Shown in pieces: positions 34,726 through 42,146 of a DNA stretch of 64,000 bases (positions within the stretch are counted from its first letter, which is position 1; every line of letters begins with the position of its first letter). The notes under the pieces were generated by a model. The model was not told the DNA's origin, did not search any database, and saw nothing but the letters and a program-made list of their open reading frames with translations. Both the position numbers and the translations under genes were made by a program. The DNA lies in contig DASPOF010000070.1 of NCBI GenBank assembly GCA_035626155.1, positions 35,071 through 99,070 of the forward strand. Reading direction: 5' to 3'. Source of the DNA: DASPOF01 sp035626155. GTDB lineage: Bacteria > Desulfobacterota > Binatia > Binatales > Binataceae.

Positions 34726-35943
34726 TCAGGTGATTAGCTTAAGCTCCGAAAATAGGTGGCCGAGTTTTTCCTTCTTGGTCCGCAGGTAGCCGATGTTGCC
34801 GACGTGCGGCTTCACCTCGAGCGGGACCCGCGTCACTTGCATGCCATAGCGCTTGAGGCTCTCAATTTTGTGCGGGTTGTTGGTGAGCAGGCGGACCTCG
34901 CCGACGCCGAGGTCGCGCAGAATCTGCGCACCGATCCCGTAATCGCGCAAATCGTCCTCGAAGCCCAGCTCCAGGTTCGCCTCGACGGTATCCAGCCCGG
35001 TGTCCTGAAGCGCATAGGCCTTGATTTTATTGCCCAGCCCGATTCCGCGGCCCTCCTGATGCAGGTAGATGACCACCCCGGCATCCGAGGCGAGAATCCT
35101 TCTGAGCGATTGCTCCAACTGTTCCCCGCAATCGCATCTAAGCGAGCTGAACACGTCGCCAGTCAGGCATTCGGAGTGAATCCTCACGAGCGCCGGCCTT
35201 CCGCCGCCCACGCTGCCTTTGAGGAGCGCCAAGTGTTCGCGCCCGTCGACGACGTTGCGGAAGATGACGCCCTGCAACTCGCCCGATGCGAGCGGAAACG
35301 GCACGTCCGACAGGCGGCGGACGAGAATCTCGTGCGTAAGCCGATGGGAAACAAGGTCGCGGATGAAGAAGAGCGGCATCGAGTGCCTGGCGGCGAACTC
35401 GCGCAGTTCGGGAAGGCGGGCCGCCTCGCCATCCTCGCGCAGAATCGCGCAAAGCGCCGCGCACGGCTCCAACCCCGCGCATCGGACCGCATCCACCGCC
35501 CCCTCGGCGCGCCCGATCCGCATCATCACGCCGCCGCTGAGCGCCATCAGCGGCAGGACGTGGCCCGGCATCACGATGCTTTCCGGGGTTGAGTCCTTCG
35601 ACGCGATCACGCCGATCGTGCGGGCGCGGTCCGCGGCGGAAATCCCGGTCGTGACTCCCTCGCGCGCCTCGACCAGTGCGCCGGCCTGTTCCCGGGTGTC
35701 CCCGTTCTCGCTCGCCGTGGCAAGCGGGATGCCGAGTTCGCGCATGCGCCGATCGGTTATCGCGACGGAGACGATTCCGCGCCCCTCGCGGGTCATGAAA
35801 TTCACGCTGGCGGGCGTGACCTTTGCGGCCGCCATCACGAGGTCTCCGTCGGCGTCGTCGCGCTGGTCGGCGACCATGACGGCCATTCCGCCTTCACGGA
35901 TCTGTTTGAACAAGGCTTCGAGCGATGGCGATGATTTCGTCAT
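34726..35943 (-). CDS. ribBA: RibBA-type protein: intact GTP cyclohydrolase II with an apparently degenerate DHBP synthase half
   Basis: 405 residues; the ATG at 35941-35943 is used, and the long in-frame extension upstream overlaps ribD. The C-terminal GTP cyclohydrolase II domain looks active: zinc cysteines C259, C270 and C272, then YLHQEGRGIGLGNKI at 293-307 and LTNNPHKI. The N-terminal DHBP synthase domain keeps EGVTTGISAADR and PGHVLPL. However, the acid-loop DxEDRENEGD consensus reads DQRDDADGD (26-34), the catalytic His of GGHTEA is R145 (GRAEG), and the Glu of the VICEIL segment is A166 (ALCAIL). Known family: DHBPS makes the 4-carbon riboflavin precursor, GCHII the pyrimidine precursor. 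Inference: only the GCHII step is catalysed here. Confidence 0.93.
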   Translation of the reverse strand: MTKSSPSLEALFKQIREGGMAVMVADQRDDADGDLVMAAAKVTPASVNFMTREGRGIVSVAITDRRMRELGIPLATASENGDTREQAGALVEAREGVTTGISAADRARTIGVIASKDSTPESIVMPGHVLPLMALSGGVMMRIGRAEGAVDAVRCAGLEPCAALCAILREDGEAARLPELREFAARHSMPLFFIRDLVSHRLTHEILVRRLSDVPFPLASGELQGVIFRNVVDGREHLALLKGSVGGGRPALVRIHSECLTGDVFSSLRCDCGEQLEQSLRRILASDAGVVIYLHQEGRGIGLGNKIKAYALQDTGLDTVEANLELGFEDDLRDYGIGAQILRDLGVGEVRLLTNNPHKIESLKRYGMQVTRVPLEVKPHVGNIGYLRTKKEKLGHLFSELKLIT

Positions 35944-36007
35944 TTCCCGGCGATTCAATCGAATATTACCACTGTGTTTCCGAAGCAACCAGCGCGCGTG
36001 CAGTCCG

Positions 36008-37135
36008 TCAGCGAACGCGACTGAGCACGGGGCGCGCCTCGACCAGCAAATCCGGCCCGACGCGCCGAATCGCGATATCGGCGAGCGAAATCGAATCGCG
36101 GATGTTTCGAGTCGCAAGTCCCGCCAGTGCGGGCAGCCCGTCGCCGACGAGCTTGGGCGCGATAAAGAACGCGACGCGGTCCACGATGCCCGATGCGAGC
36201 GCAGAGGCGCCCAAATGCGCGCCGCCCTCGATCATGACCCTGCACCACCCGCGCCGCCCGAACTCCCGCATCAATGCGTCCAATGCAATTTCCCTGTGCC
36301 GCGCCGCAATCGCCAGCACTTCGACCCTGTCATTGCGGTAACGGCGCCGGGCGCGCGCAAGATTGGCGCGAGTAGTCACGATGATCGCAGGCGCGCTCGA
36401 TCGCTCGGTGAAAACCAGCGCGCGGGCAGGCGTGCGCAGCCGCGCATCGACGATAACGCGCACCGGGTCGCGCCCGCCTGGGACTCGGCACGTCAGGCGT
36501 GGATTGTCGGCGAGCACGGTGCCCGCGCCGGCCACGACCGCGTCGCACTCGGCGCGCCATCGATGCACCAACCTCCGCGACTGGGCCGAGCTGATCCATC
36601 GCGAGTCGCCGCTCGCCGCCGCGATTCTTCCGTCCAGCGACATCGCAAGCTTCAGGATTCCGAAGGGACGCCGGCGCGCCACCCGGGTGAAGAAGCCCTC
36701 GTTGAGGGCGCGGCATTCGTTCTCGAGCACGCCGACAGTTACGTCGATTCCCGCGCGGCGCAGGATCGCGATCCCGCGCCCGCGCACCGGCGGATAGGAA
36801 TCTAGGCATCCGACCACGACGCGGCGCACGCCGGCCTGGACCAGAGCGCGCGCACATGGCGGCGTCCGCCCGCGATGCGCGCAGGGCTCGAGCGATACGT
36901 ATGCGGTTGCGCCGCGCGCCCGCGCGCCCGCATCGGCAAGCGCCACGGCCTCCGCGTGCGGACGCCCGCCCGCACCGGTCACTCCTTTGCCGACGACCCG
37001 GCGGCCGCGCGCGATCACGCATCCGACGACCGGATTGGGCGACGTCCGGCCGAGCATCGGCTCGGCGAGCGCCAAGGCGCGGCGCATGAAGCGGCGGTCG
37101 AGCGCAGTCAGCCGCGCGTCAGGAAGTCGTGTCAC
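36008..37135 (-). CDS. ribD: Bifunctional riboflavin deaminase/reductase RibD
   Basis: 375 residues. The N-terminal cytidine-deaminase-like zinc site is H60-A-E62 with C85 and C94 (PCAHRGRTPPC). The C-terminal reductase domain has LKLAMSLDGRIA, DSRWISS, GAGTVLADNPRLTCR and MIEGGAHLGAS. It deaminates and then reduces the GCHII product. The GTG start (37133-37135) overlaps the end of nrdR by 17 bases; the alternative ATG at 37085-37087 would lose residues before the conserved DRRFMRRAL. It is followed 64 bases later by ribBA, without ribE between them. Confidence 0.95.
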   Translation of the reverse strand: MTRLPDARLTALDRRFMRRALALAEPMLGRTSPNPVVGCVIARGRRVVGKGVTGAGGRPHAEAVALADAGARARGATAYVSLEPCAHRGRTPPCARALVQAGVRRVVVGCLDSYPPVRGRGIAILRRAGIDVTVGVLENECRALNEGFFTRVARRRPFGILKLAMSLDGRIAAASGDSRWISSAQSRRLVHRWRAECDAVVAGAGTVLADNPRLTCRVPGGRDPVRVIVDARLRTPARALVFTERSSAPAIIVTTRANLARARRRYRNDRVEVLAIAARHREIALDALMREFGRRGWCRVMIEGGAHLGASALASGIVDRVAFFIAPKLVGDGLPALAGLATRNIRDSISLADIAIRRVGPDLLVEARPVLSRVR

Positions 37136-37631
37136 CCTTTTTTTCGCGCGGGCGAGATTCGCCGACAGGGGTTTCCTTGCGCAACTGGATCAGGTCCTCC
37201 AGCTCGTGCATGAACTCGTCGATATCCTTGAACGATCGATAGACCGACGCGAACCGCACATAGGCGACCTGGTCGATCCGGTGCAACTCGTTCATCACCG
37301 CGGTGCCGATGAAGGAGCTCGGGATTTCCTTGCTGCCGCTTTCGATCGCCTGGCTCTCGATGCGGTTGGCGATTTCCTCGATGGTCGCCGTCGATACCGG
37401 CCGTTTCTCGCACGCCCGCTTGAGCCCGGCGATTATCTTGTTGCGATCGAAGAGTTCGCGCCGCCCATCCTTTTTCACGACCACCGGGGTGGTTTCCTCG
37501 ACCTGCTCGTAGGTCGTGAAGCGCCGCTTGCACGACGAACATTGGCGGCGGCGGCGGATCCGCGTGCCGTCGACCGACATGCGCGAGTCGATCACGCGGT
37601 TTCCGCGATGGTGGCAGAACGGGCACTTCAT
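37119..37631 (-). CDS. nrdR: Transcriptional repressor NrdR
   Basis: 170 residues. The zinc ribbon C3/C6/C31/C34 (MKCPFCHHRGNRVIDSR and CSSCKRRFTTYE) is followed by an ATP-cone domain with VVKKDGRRELFDRNKIIAGLKRACEKRP. It represses ribonucleotide reductase operons at NrdR boxes when dATP is high. Its place before ribD is a widely conserved neighbourhood. Confidence 0.96.
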   Translation of the reverse strand: MKCPFCHHRGNRVIDSRMSVDGTRIRRRRQCSSCKRRFTTYEQVEETTPVVVKKDGRRELFDRNKIIAGLKRACEKRPVSTATIEEIANRIESQAIESGSKEIPSSFIGTAVMNELHRIDQVAYVRFASVYRSFKDIDEFMHELEDLIQLRKETPVGESRPREKKGDTTS

Positions 37632-37746
37632 CGCTGGCGCCCATCGTATCGCGCCGCGAGCATGCCGAGGCGATCGCCGCCATCACGCGCAGCTCGATCG
37701 CAAGCGGCGAATTTGATCTCAGGGAGTCGAAATGACGGAGGCGAAA

Positions 37747-37986
37747 TCAGCTCTTGTGGGCCTCGATATAATTGACGACGTCCTTGACTGTGCGGATCTT
37801 CTCGGCGTCCTCGTCGGATATCTCGATGTTGAACTCTTCCTCGAGGGCCATCACCAGCTCCACGATGTCGAGCGAGTCTGCGCCGAGGTCCTCGATAAAC
37901 GATGCCTCCGGGGTAACTTCGTCGGCGGCCACCCCGAGCTGCTCGCTGATCTTCTCGCGAACCTTGGTTTCGATATCTGAAGCCAT
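37747..37986 (-). CDS. acpP: Acyl carrier protein
   Basis: 79 residues, acidic, with the phosphopantetheine serine S38 in LGADSLDIVELVMALEEEF. It carries acyl chains in type II fatty-acid synthesis. It follows fabD across a 221-base gap that contains its candidate promoter but no fabG, and there is no fabF after it. Confidence 0.97.
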   Translation of the reverse strand: MASDIETKVREKISEQLGVAADEVTPEASFIEDLGADSLDIVELVMALEEEFNIEISDEDAEKIRTVKDVVNYIEAHKS

Positions 37987-38137
37987 CGTGCTCTAGATCC
38001 TCCTGCCAGCGCGGCATCTCGGGCCGCCTGCTACGATTCCGATTCGCGCGGCGAACCCATCAAGCCGCCGGTTCGCACATTGCGCCCCGCCGGCGGCATC
38101 GGGGCAGATCATCGGCGCCTTGGCCAAGTAACAGGGC

Positions 38138-38166
38138 AGCATAAGGAGTTGGGGGCGTCTAGGCAA
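38138..38166 (-). promoter_or_regulatory. Candidate sigma-70 promoter for acpP
   Basis: On the minus strand TTGCCT (38161-38166) and TATGCT (38138-38143) are separated by exactly 17 bases in the 221-base gap between fabD and acpP. This gives acpP a leader of about 145 bases. The remainder of the gap shows no other gene. A separate promoter would allow the high acpP expression usual in bacteria. Confidence 0.4.
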
Positions 38167-38207
38167 GTTGGCCGGCGACGCCGCTTGAGGTCTCCCCTGG
38201 GCGGCCC

Positions 38208-39143
38208 TCACCCGGCAAATCCATCCTTGACGGTCTTGAGCGATGCGAGGTCCTCGAGCGGCCTGACCTTCATGTTCCGGTCGATTCGCCGCATCAGTCC
38301 CATCAGCACGCGCCCGCCGAACTCGATGGCGTCGGTGATGCCGTCGGCCACCATCGTCCGCATCGATTCTTCCCAGCGCACCGGCGCGGTGATCTGGTCG
38401 AGCAGCAGCGGCGCGACGTGGGCGGGATCGCGATTTGCCCGCGCGGTGACGTTCGCGATCACCGGGAATTTGAATGGTCCGGGCGCGAGCTTCTCGAGCA
38501 CCGGCTTCATCCCGACTTTGACCGGCTCCATCAACGCGCAATGGAACGGCGCGCTGACCTTGAGTTCCTGCGACGCCGACGCGCCCCGCTGCTTGGCGAG
38601 TTCCAGCGCGCGCCGAACCGGACCTGCATGGCCCGCGATTACGATTTGACCGGGCGCGTTGAGATTCGCCGGAGATGCGAACTCGCCATTGCCCGTCACC
38701 TGTTGGCAGATTTCGGCGACCGCGGGCATATCGAGACCGATGAGCGCCGCCATCGCGCCCTGCCCCGGCGGACACGCATCCTGCATGAGCCGCCCGCGCT
38801 CGCGCACGGCCCGAAGCGCGTCGGGGTAGTTGAGCACGCCCGCCGCCACCAGCGCGCTGTACTCGCCGAGGCTGTGGCCGGCTGCGACCTCGGCCTTTGC
38901 GCCGATCTCGGACTCGAACACGCGCAGCGCCGCGATCGACACCGCAAGGATCGCCGGCTGCGTGTTCATCGTGAGCCTGAGTTCGTCCTCCGGTCCCTCG
39001 AAGCAAACGCGCGAGAGCTTGAACCCGAGCGCGTCGTCGGCCTCCTCGAGCGCGGTGCGCGCGGCGGCGAAATTCTCCGCCAGTTCCGCGCCCATCCCCA
39101 CGCGTTGCGAGCCTTGCCCGGGAAAGAGAAATGCCAGCTTCAT
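38208..39143 (-). CDS. fabD: Malonyl-CoA:ACP transacylase
   Basis: 311 residues from the ATG at 39141-39143; an upstream TTG is less likely. MKLAFLFPGQGSQRVGMG is the family start, the nucleophile is S91 in AGHSLGEYSALV, and VSAPFHCALM holds the catalytic histidine. It loads malonyl groups on ACP for fatty-acid elongation. It lies 35 bases after plsX. Confidence 0.95.
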   Translation of the reverse strand: MKLAFLFPGQGSQRVGMGAELAENFAAARTALEEADDALGFKLSRVCFEGPEDELRLTMNTQPAILAVSIAALRVFESEIGAKAEVAAGHSLGEYSALVAAGVLNYPDALRAVRERGRLMQDACPPGQGAMAALIGLDMPAVAEICQQVTGNGEFASPANLNAPGQIVIAGHAGPVRRALELAKQRGASASQELKVSAPFHCALMEPVKVGMKPVLEKLAPGPFKFPVIANVTARANRDPAHVAPLLLDQITAPVRWEESMRTMVADGITDAIEFGGRVLMGLMRRIDRNMKVRPLEDLASLKTVKDGFAG

Positions 39144-39178
39144 GTCCTGCAAGTCCGATTAGCGAGACCGTTCGGCGC

Positions 39179-40537
39179 TTACGAAGGTCTCGGTTTGTCC
39201 GCAGTCGCGGACTCGTGTGCGTCGCCTGAATCTTTAGCCGGCGCGGCTTCTGCTGCGCCCTGATCCTCCGGCTGCGGGCGAGCGCCGTTGCCCGATGGCG
39301 CTACGGCACCCGCATCCAGGGGCCCGGTGACTCGCCCGTGCCGCTGCGCGCCCGCATCACCGGGACGCTCGCGCAAGCCTAATTCGCCCTGAGCCGCGGC
39401 GATCGTCTCCCTGGACGGCTCTTCAGCCCCCACAGGCTTGGCCGCCTCGGGCTCCCTGGGATGGCGCTGCAGGCGCTCGCGCATGCGCTGGAACAACGCA
39501 CGAATTCCCTTGCCCGCAGGCTTTTCTGCGACGGTAGGTTTCCCCTTGGCGAGAATCTCGGAAATTTCCGCGTTGACCTGGCGCACCAGCGCTTCGTTTG
39601 CCGCGGCGCGCACCGCGTTGCGGATCCCGCGCGCGTTTGACGAACCGTGCGCGATAATCGTAACGCCGTTCACTCCGAGCAGCGGAGCGCCGCCATACTC
39701 ATACGGGTCCAGCCGATCGCGCATCTGGCCGAGCCGCTTGCGCGCGAGCAAATACGCGAGCCTGCCGCGCCAATTGCCGCCCAGCGCCTCGCGCAGATTG
39801 GCGAGCATGAACGATGCGAACCCCTCCATCGTCTTGAGCGCGATATTCCCCGTGAATCCGTCCGTCACCACCACATCGACTTTGCCGCGATTGATATCGT
39901 GTCCCTCGACGTAGCCGACGTAGTTCACCCATGCTGACATCTGCGCCAGCGTCGCCGCCGCTGCGCGCGTCGCCTCGGTCCCCTTGGATGCCTCCTCGCC
40001 GTTGGACAGGATGCCGACGCGGGGATGAAGCGCCTTGCGCACGCGGCGCCAATAGACGCTCCCCATCACGGCGAACTGCACCAGGTTCACCGGTTTGACT
40101 TCGGTGTTCGCGCCGGCGTCGATGAGCAAGGCCTGGCCGTGCGTGGTCGGAACCAGCGATGCGATCGCGGGCCTATCGACGTTGGCGAGATTGCCCAACA
40201 CGACCATCGCCGCGGTCATCACCGCGCCGGAGTTTCCAGCGCTCACGAATCCGTCCGCGCGCCCGTCCTTGACCAGTTCGCAGCCGACGTGAATCGACGA
40301 GCCGGTTTTGGTGATCGCAGACTCAAGCGGCGACTCGTCCATGGTGACGACTTCGGGGGCGTGCTCGATCCGGATCGGGAGGCCCTCGGTCTGATGTTCG
40401 GCGAGTTCGCGCGCGACGATCTCACGGTCGCCGACCAGGACGACCGAGATTGCGAAGTCGCGCGCGGCGAGCACGCCGCCCTCGACCGCGGCCTTTGGGG
40501 CGAGGTCCCCGCCCATCGCGTCCAGCGCGATTCTCAC
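39179..40537 (-). CDS. plsX: Phosphate acyltransferase PlsX with long disordered C-terminal extension
   Basis: 452 residues, about 110 more than usual. It converts acyl-ACP to acyl-phosphate for phospholipid synthesis. The core has MRIALDAMGGDLAP at the start, FVSAGNSGAVM at 98-107, GYVEGHDI at 208-215, VVVTDGFTGNIALKTMEG and GGAPLLGVNG. From about residue 331 to the end the sequence is rich in A, E, P, G and R with no predicted fold, apart from a basic helical patch (IRALFQRMRERLQRH). GTG start (40535-40537) with GGGAGG upstream. It follows rpmF by 18 bases. Confidence 0.94.
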   Translation of the reverse strand: MRIALDAMGGDLAPKAAVEGGVLAARDFAISVVLVGDREIVARELAEHQTEGLPIRIEHAPEVVTMDESPLESAITKTGSSIHVGCELVKDGRADGFVSAGNSGAVMTAAMVVLGNLANVDRPAIASLVPTTHGQALLIDAGANTEVKPVNLVQFAVMGSVYWRRVRKALHPRVGILSNGEEASKGTEATRAAAATLAQMSAWVNYVGYVEGHDINRGKVDVVVTDGFTGNIALKTMEGFASFMLANLREALGGNWRGRLAYLLARKRLGQMRDRLDPYEYGGAPLLGVNGVTIIAHGSSNARGIRNAVRAAANEALVRQVNAEISEILAKGKPTVAEKPAGKGIRALFQRMRERLQRHPREPEAAKPVGAEEPSRETIAAAQGELGLRERPGDAGAQRHGRVTGPLDAGAVAPSGNGARPQPEDQGAAEAAPAKDSGDAHESATADKPRPS

Positions 40538-40555
40538 GGCGTCCTCCCGCCGCGC

Positions 40556-40735
40556 CTATTCTTCGGCCTCGGCGAGCTGCCGGCCGCGATAGGAGCCGCA
40601 ATGGCGGCATACGCGATGCGGCATTACCGGCTCGCCGCAGCTTGGACAAGACCCGGGGTTAACCGCGCGCAGCGAGTCGTGCGCCCGGCGCTTGTTCTTC
40701 TTCGAGTGAGACGTGCGGCGTTTTGGTGCTTGCAT
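40556..40735 (-). CDS. rpmF: 50S ribosomal protein L32
   Basis: 59 residues read directly from the ATG at 40733-40735 to the TAG at 40556-40558: MQAPKRRTSHSKKNKRRAHD at the start, then two zinc-ligand pairs CPSCG and CRHCG. It is the normal partner gene between the DUF177 gene and plsX. The frame is short and easily missed between overlapping longer reading frames. Confidence 0.96.
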   Translation of the reverse strand: MQAPKRRTSHSKKNKRRAHDSLRAVNPGSCPSCGEPVMPHRVCRHCGSYRGRQLAEAEE

Positions 40736-40771
40736 GGGAGATCGCTTCCTGCGTTTGGGGTTGGATGACTA

Positions 40772-41308
40772 TCAGCGGCGGCCGAGCTTGAGCGCGCCGA
40801 GCGCGGCAAACCTCGGATCGGCCTGCTTGACCCGGCATCCGCAGTCTCCGCTATTGAGGTTCGCGCCGCAATGCGGGCAGAGCCCCCGGCAATCCTCGCG
40901 GCATAGCGGCCGGGTCGGAAGTGCGAGGATGACCTGCTCGCGGACGAGCGGACTCAAATCGATCTCGTCGCCTTCATACAGCGAGAATTCGAGATCCTCG
41001 CTTCTGAGGTCGGTTTCCTTGTCGTAGCCAGCCGCCCTGGGCGCGAGCACGAATCGAAACGGGCGATCGCTCGATGCGTCGAACTCCTCGGCGCATCGCG
41101 CGCAGGCAGCCCGGACGCGCGCCATCAGCCGCCCCGCGAAGAACAGGTCCATCCCAGCGCGATAATGCGTCAGGTTCACCTGCACGGGTCCTTCGACGTG
41201 GTATTCGCGCACCGGCCCCTGCTCGAGGATGCGGTTGATTTCGCCTTCCGGCTCGGCGAAGGAAATCTCCTTCGCCTCGGCGGTGATGTCTTCCAGCCGA
41301 AGTTTCAC
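40772..41308 (-). CDS. yceD: DUF177 (YceD-family) protein
   Basis: 178 residues, GTG start at 41306-41308. The YceD family is linked to 23S rRNA accumulation and is nearly always upstream of rpmF. Seen here: VQVNLTHYRAGMDLFFAGRL, then CARCAEEFD and a C-terminal cysteine cluster CREDCRGLCPHCGANLNSGD within residues 136-158. It heads the rpmF-plsX-fabD transcription unit. Confidence 0.92.
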   Translation of the reverse strand: MKLRLEDITAEAKEISFAEPEGEINRILEQGPVREYHVEGPVQVNLTHYRAGMDLFFAGRLMARVRAACARCAEEFDASSDRPFRFVLAPRAAGYDKETDLRSEDLEFSLYEGDEIDLSPLVREQVILALPTRPLCREDCRGLCPHCGANLNSGDCGCRVKQADPRFAALGALKLGRR

Positions 41309-41344
41309 GGGAATATCGCCCCAAATCGCGGGGCTGAATTGGGA

Positions 41345-41372
41345 ATTATTGCACGTCTCCCCGTCAGTTCAA
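41345..41372 (-). promoter_or_regulatory. Candidate promoter for the yceD-rpmF-plsX-fabD operon
   Basis: On the minus strand TTGAAC (41367-41372) and AATAAT (41345-41350) lie 16 bases apart, about 37 bases before the yceD start codon. The -10 matches five of six consensus positions. The patch is AT-rich relative to its surroundings. Confidence 0.4.
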
Positions 41373-41421
41373 ACAAGGCGCCCCGGCCACGGCGGGCTGC
41401 GGATCCGAGTGTTCGCAGCGG

Positions 41422-42141
41422 CTAAATTGCGGCGCCTTTTCGCCGGCCGCGTGCCCTGACACCTTCGCCGGATGCCTTCCTTCCCGGCGGCGTCACGCCA
41501 ATCTTCGGGCAGTCGGGAGAAATCGCGCACATATCGCAGCGCGGCCTGCGCGCGATGCAAATCCGCCGGCCATGCAGGATGAGCCGCATCGAGAACGCGG
41601 TCCACTCCTCCGGCGGCACGATCGCCTTCATGTCACGCTCGATCTTGTCGGGTTCCATGTTTCGCGTGAAGCCGAGCCGGCGACTTAGCCGCCGGACGTG
41701 GGTATCGACCACGAATCCCGGCTCGCCGAAAACGTGGCCGCGCACGACGTTCGCGGTCTTGCGGCCCACACCTCGCAGCGCGACAAGGTGCTCCATCTCG
41801 GATGGCACCTCACCGCCGTGGCGCTCGACGAGCACCTTCGCCGCGCCGATCAGCGACTTGGTCTTTTCGCGGAAAAATCCGGTGGCCGCAATCAGCTCGC
41901 GGATTCGTGCTTCGCTCGCGCGGGCAGTTGCGCGCGCGTCGGGAAATTCCCGGAACAGCGCGGGCGTCACCCGATTGACCCGCTCGTCGGTGCACTGCGC
42001 CGAGAGGATCGTCGCGGCGAGACATTGCCACGGTGTCTCAAAGTCGAGGCTGATCCGGGCTGCAGGATAAAGCTGCGCAAGCGATGCGCTCACTCTGGCC
42101 GCGCGTTCTTTCAGCGCGGCGCGCGGCTCGCGCGTCCGCAT
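41422..42141 (-). CDS. nth: Endonuclease III (DNA glycosylase/AP lyase)
   Basis: 239 residues from the ATG at 42139-42141; the much longer in-frame reading runs over glpD and is not real. The helix-hairpin-helix with catalytic lysine is ALRGVGRKTANVV (K128), the aspartate is D146 in VVDTHVRRLS, and the [4Fe-4S] ligands are C195, C202, C205 and C211 (CX6CX2CX5C). It removes oxidised pyrimidines. It starts 5 bases after the glpD stop. A basic tail of about 20 residues (GRKASGEGVRARGRRK) is extra. Confidence 0.95.
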   Translation of the reverse strand: MRTREPRAALKERAARVSASLAQLYPAARISLDFETPWQCLAATILSAQCTDERVNRVTPALFREFPDARATARASEARIRELIAATGFFREKTKSLIGAAKVLVERHGGEVPSEMEHLVALRGVGRKTANVVRGHVFGEPGFVVDTHVRRLSRRLGFTRNMEPDKIERDMKAIVPPEEWTAFSMRLILHGRRICIARRPRCDMCAISPDCPKIGVTPPGRKASGEGVRARGRRKGAAI

Positions 42142-42146
42142 CGCAG

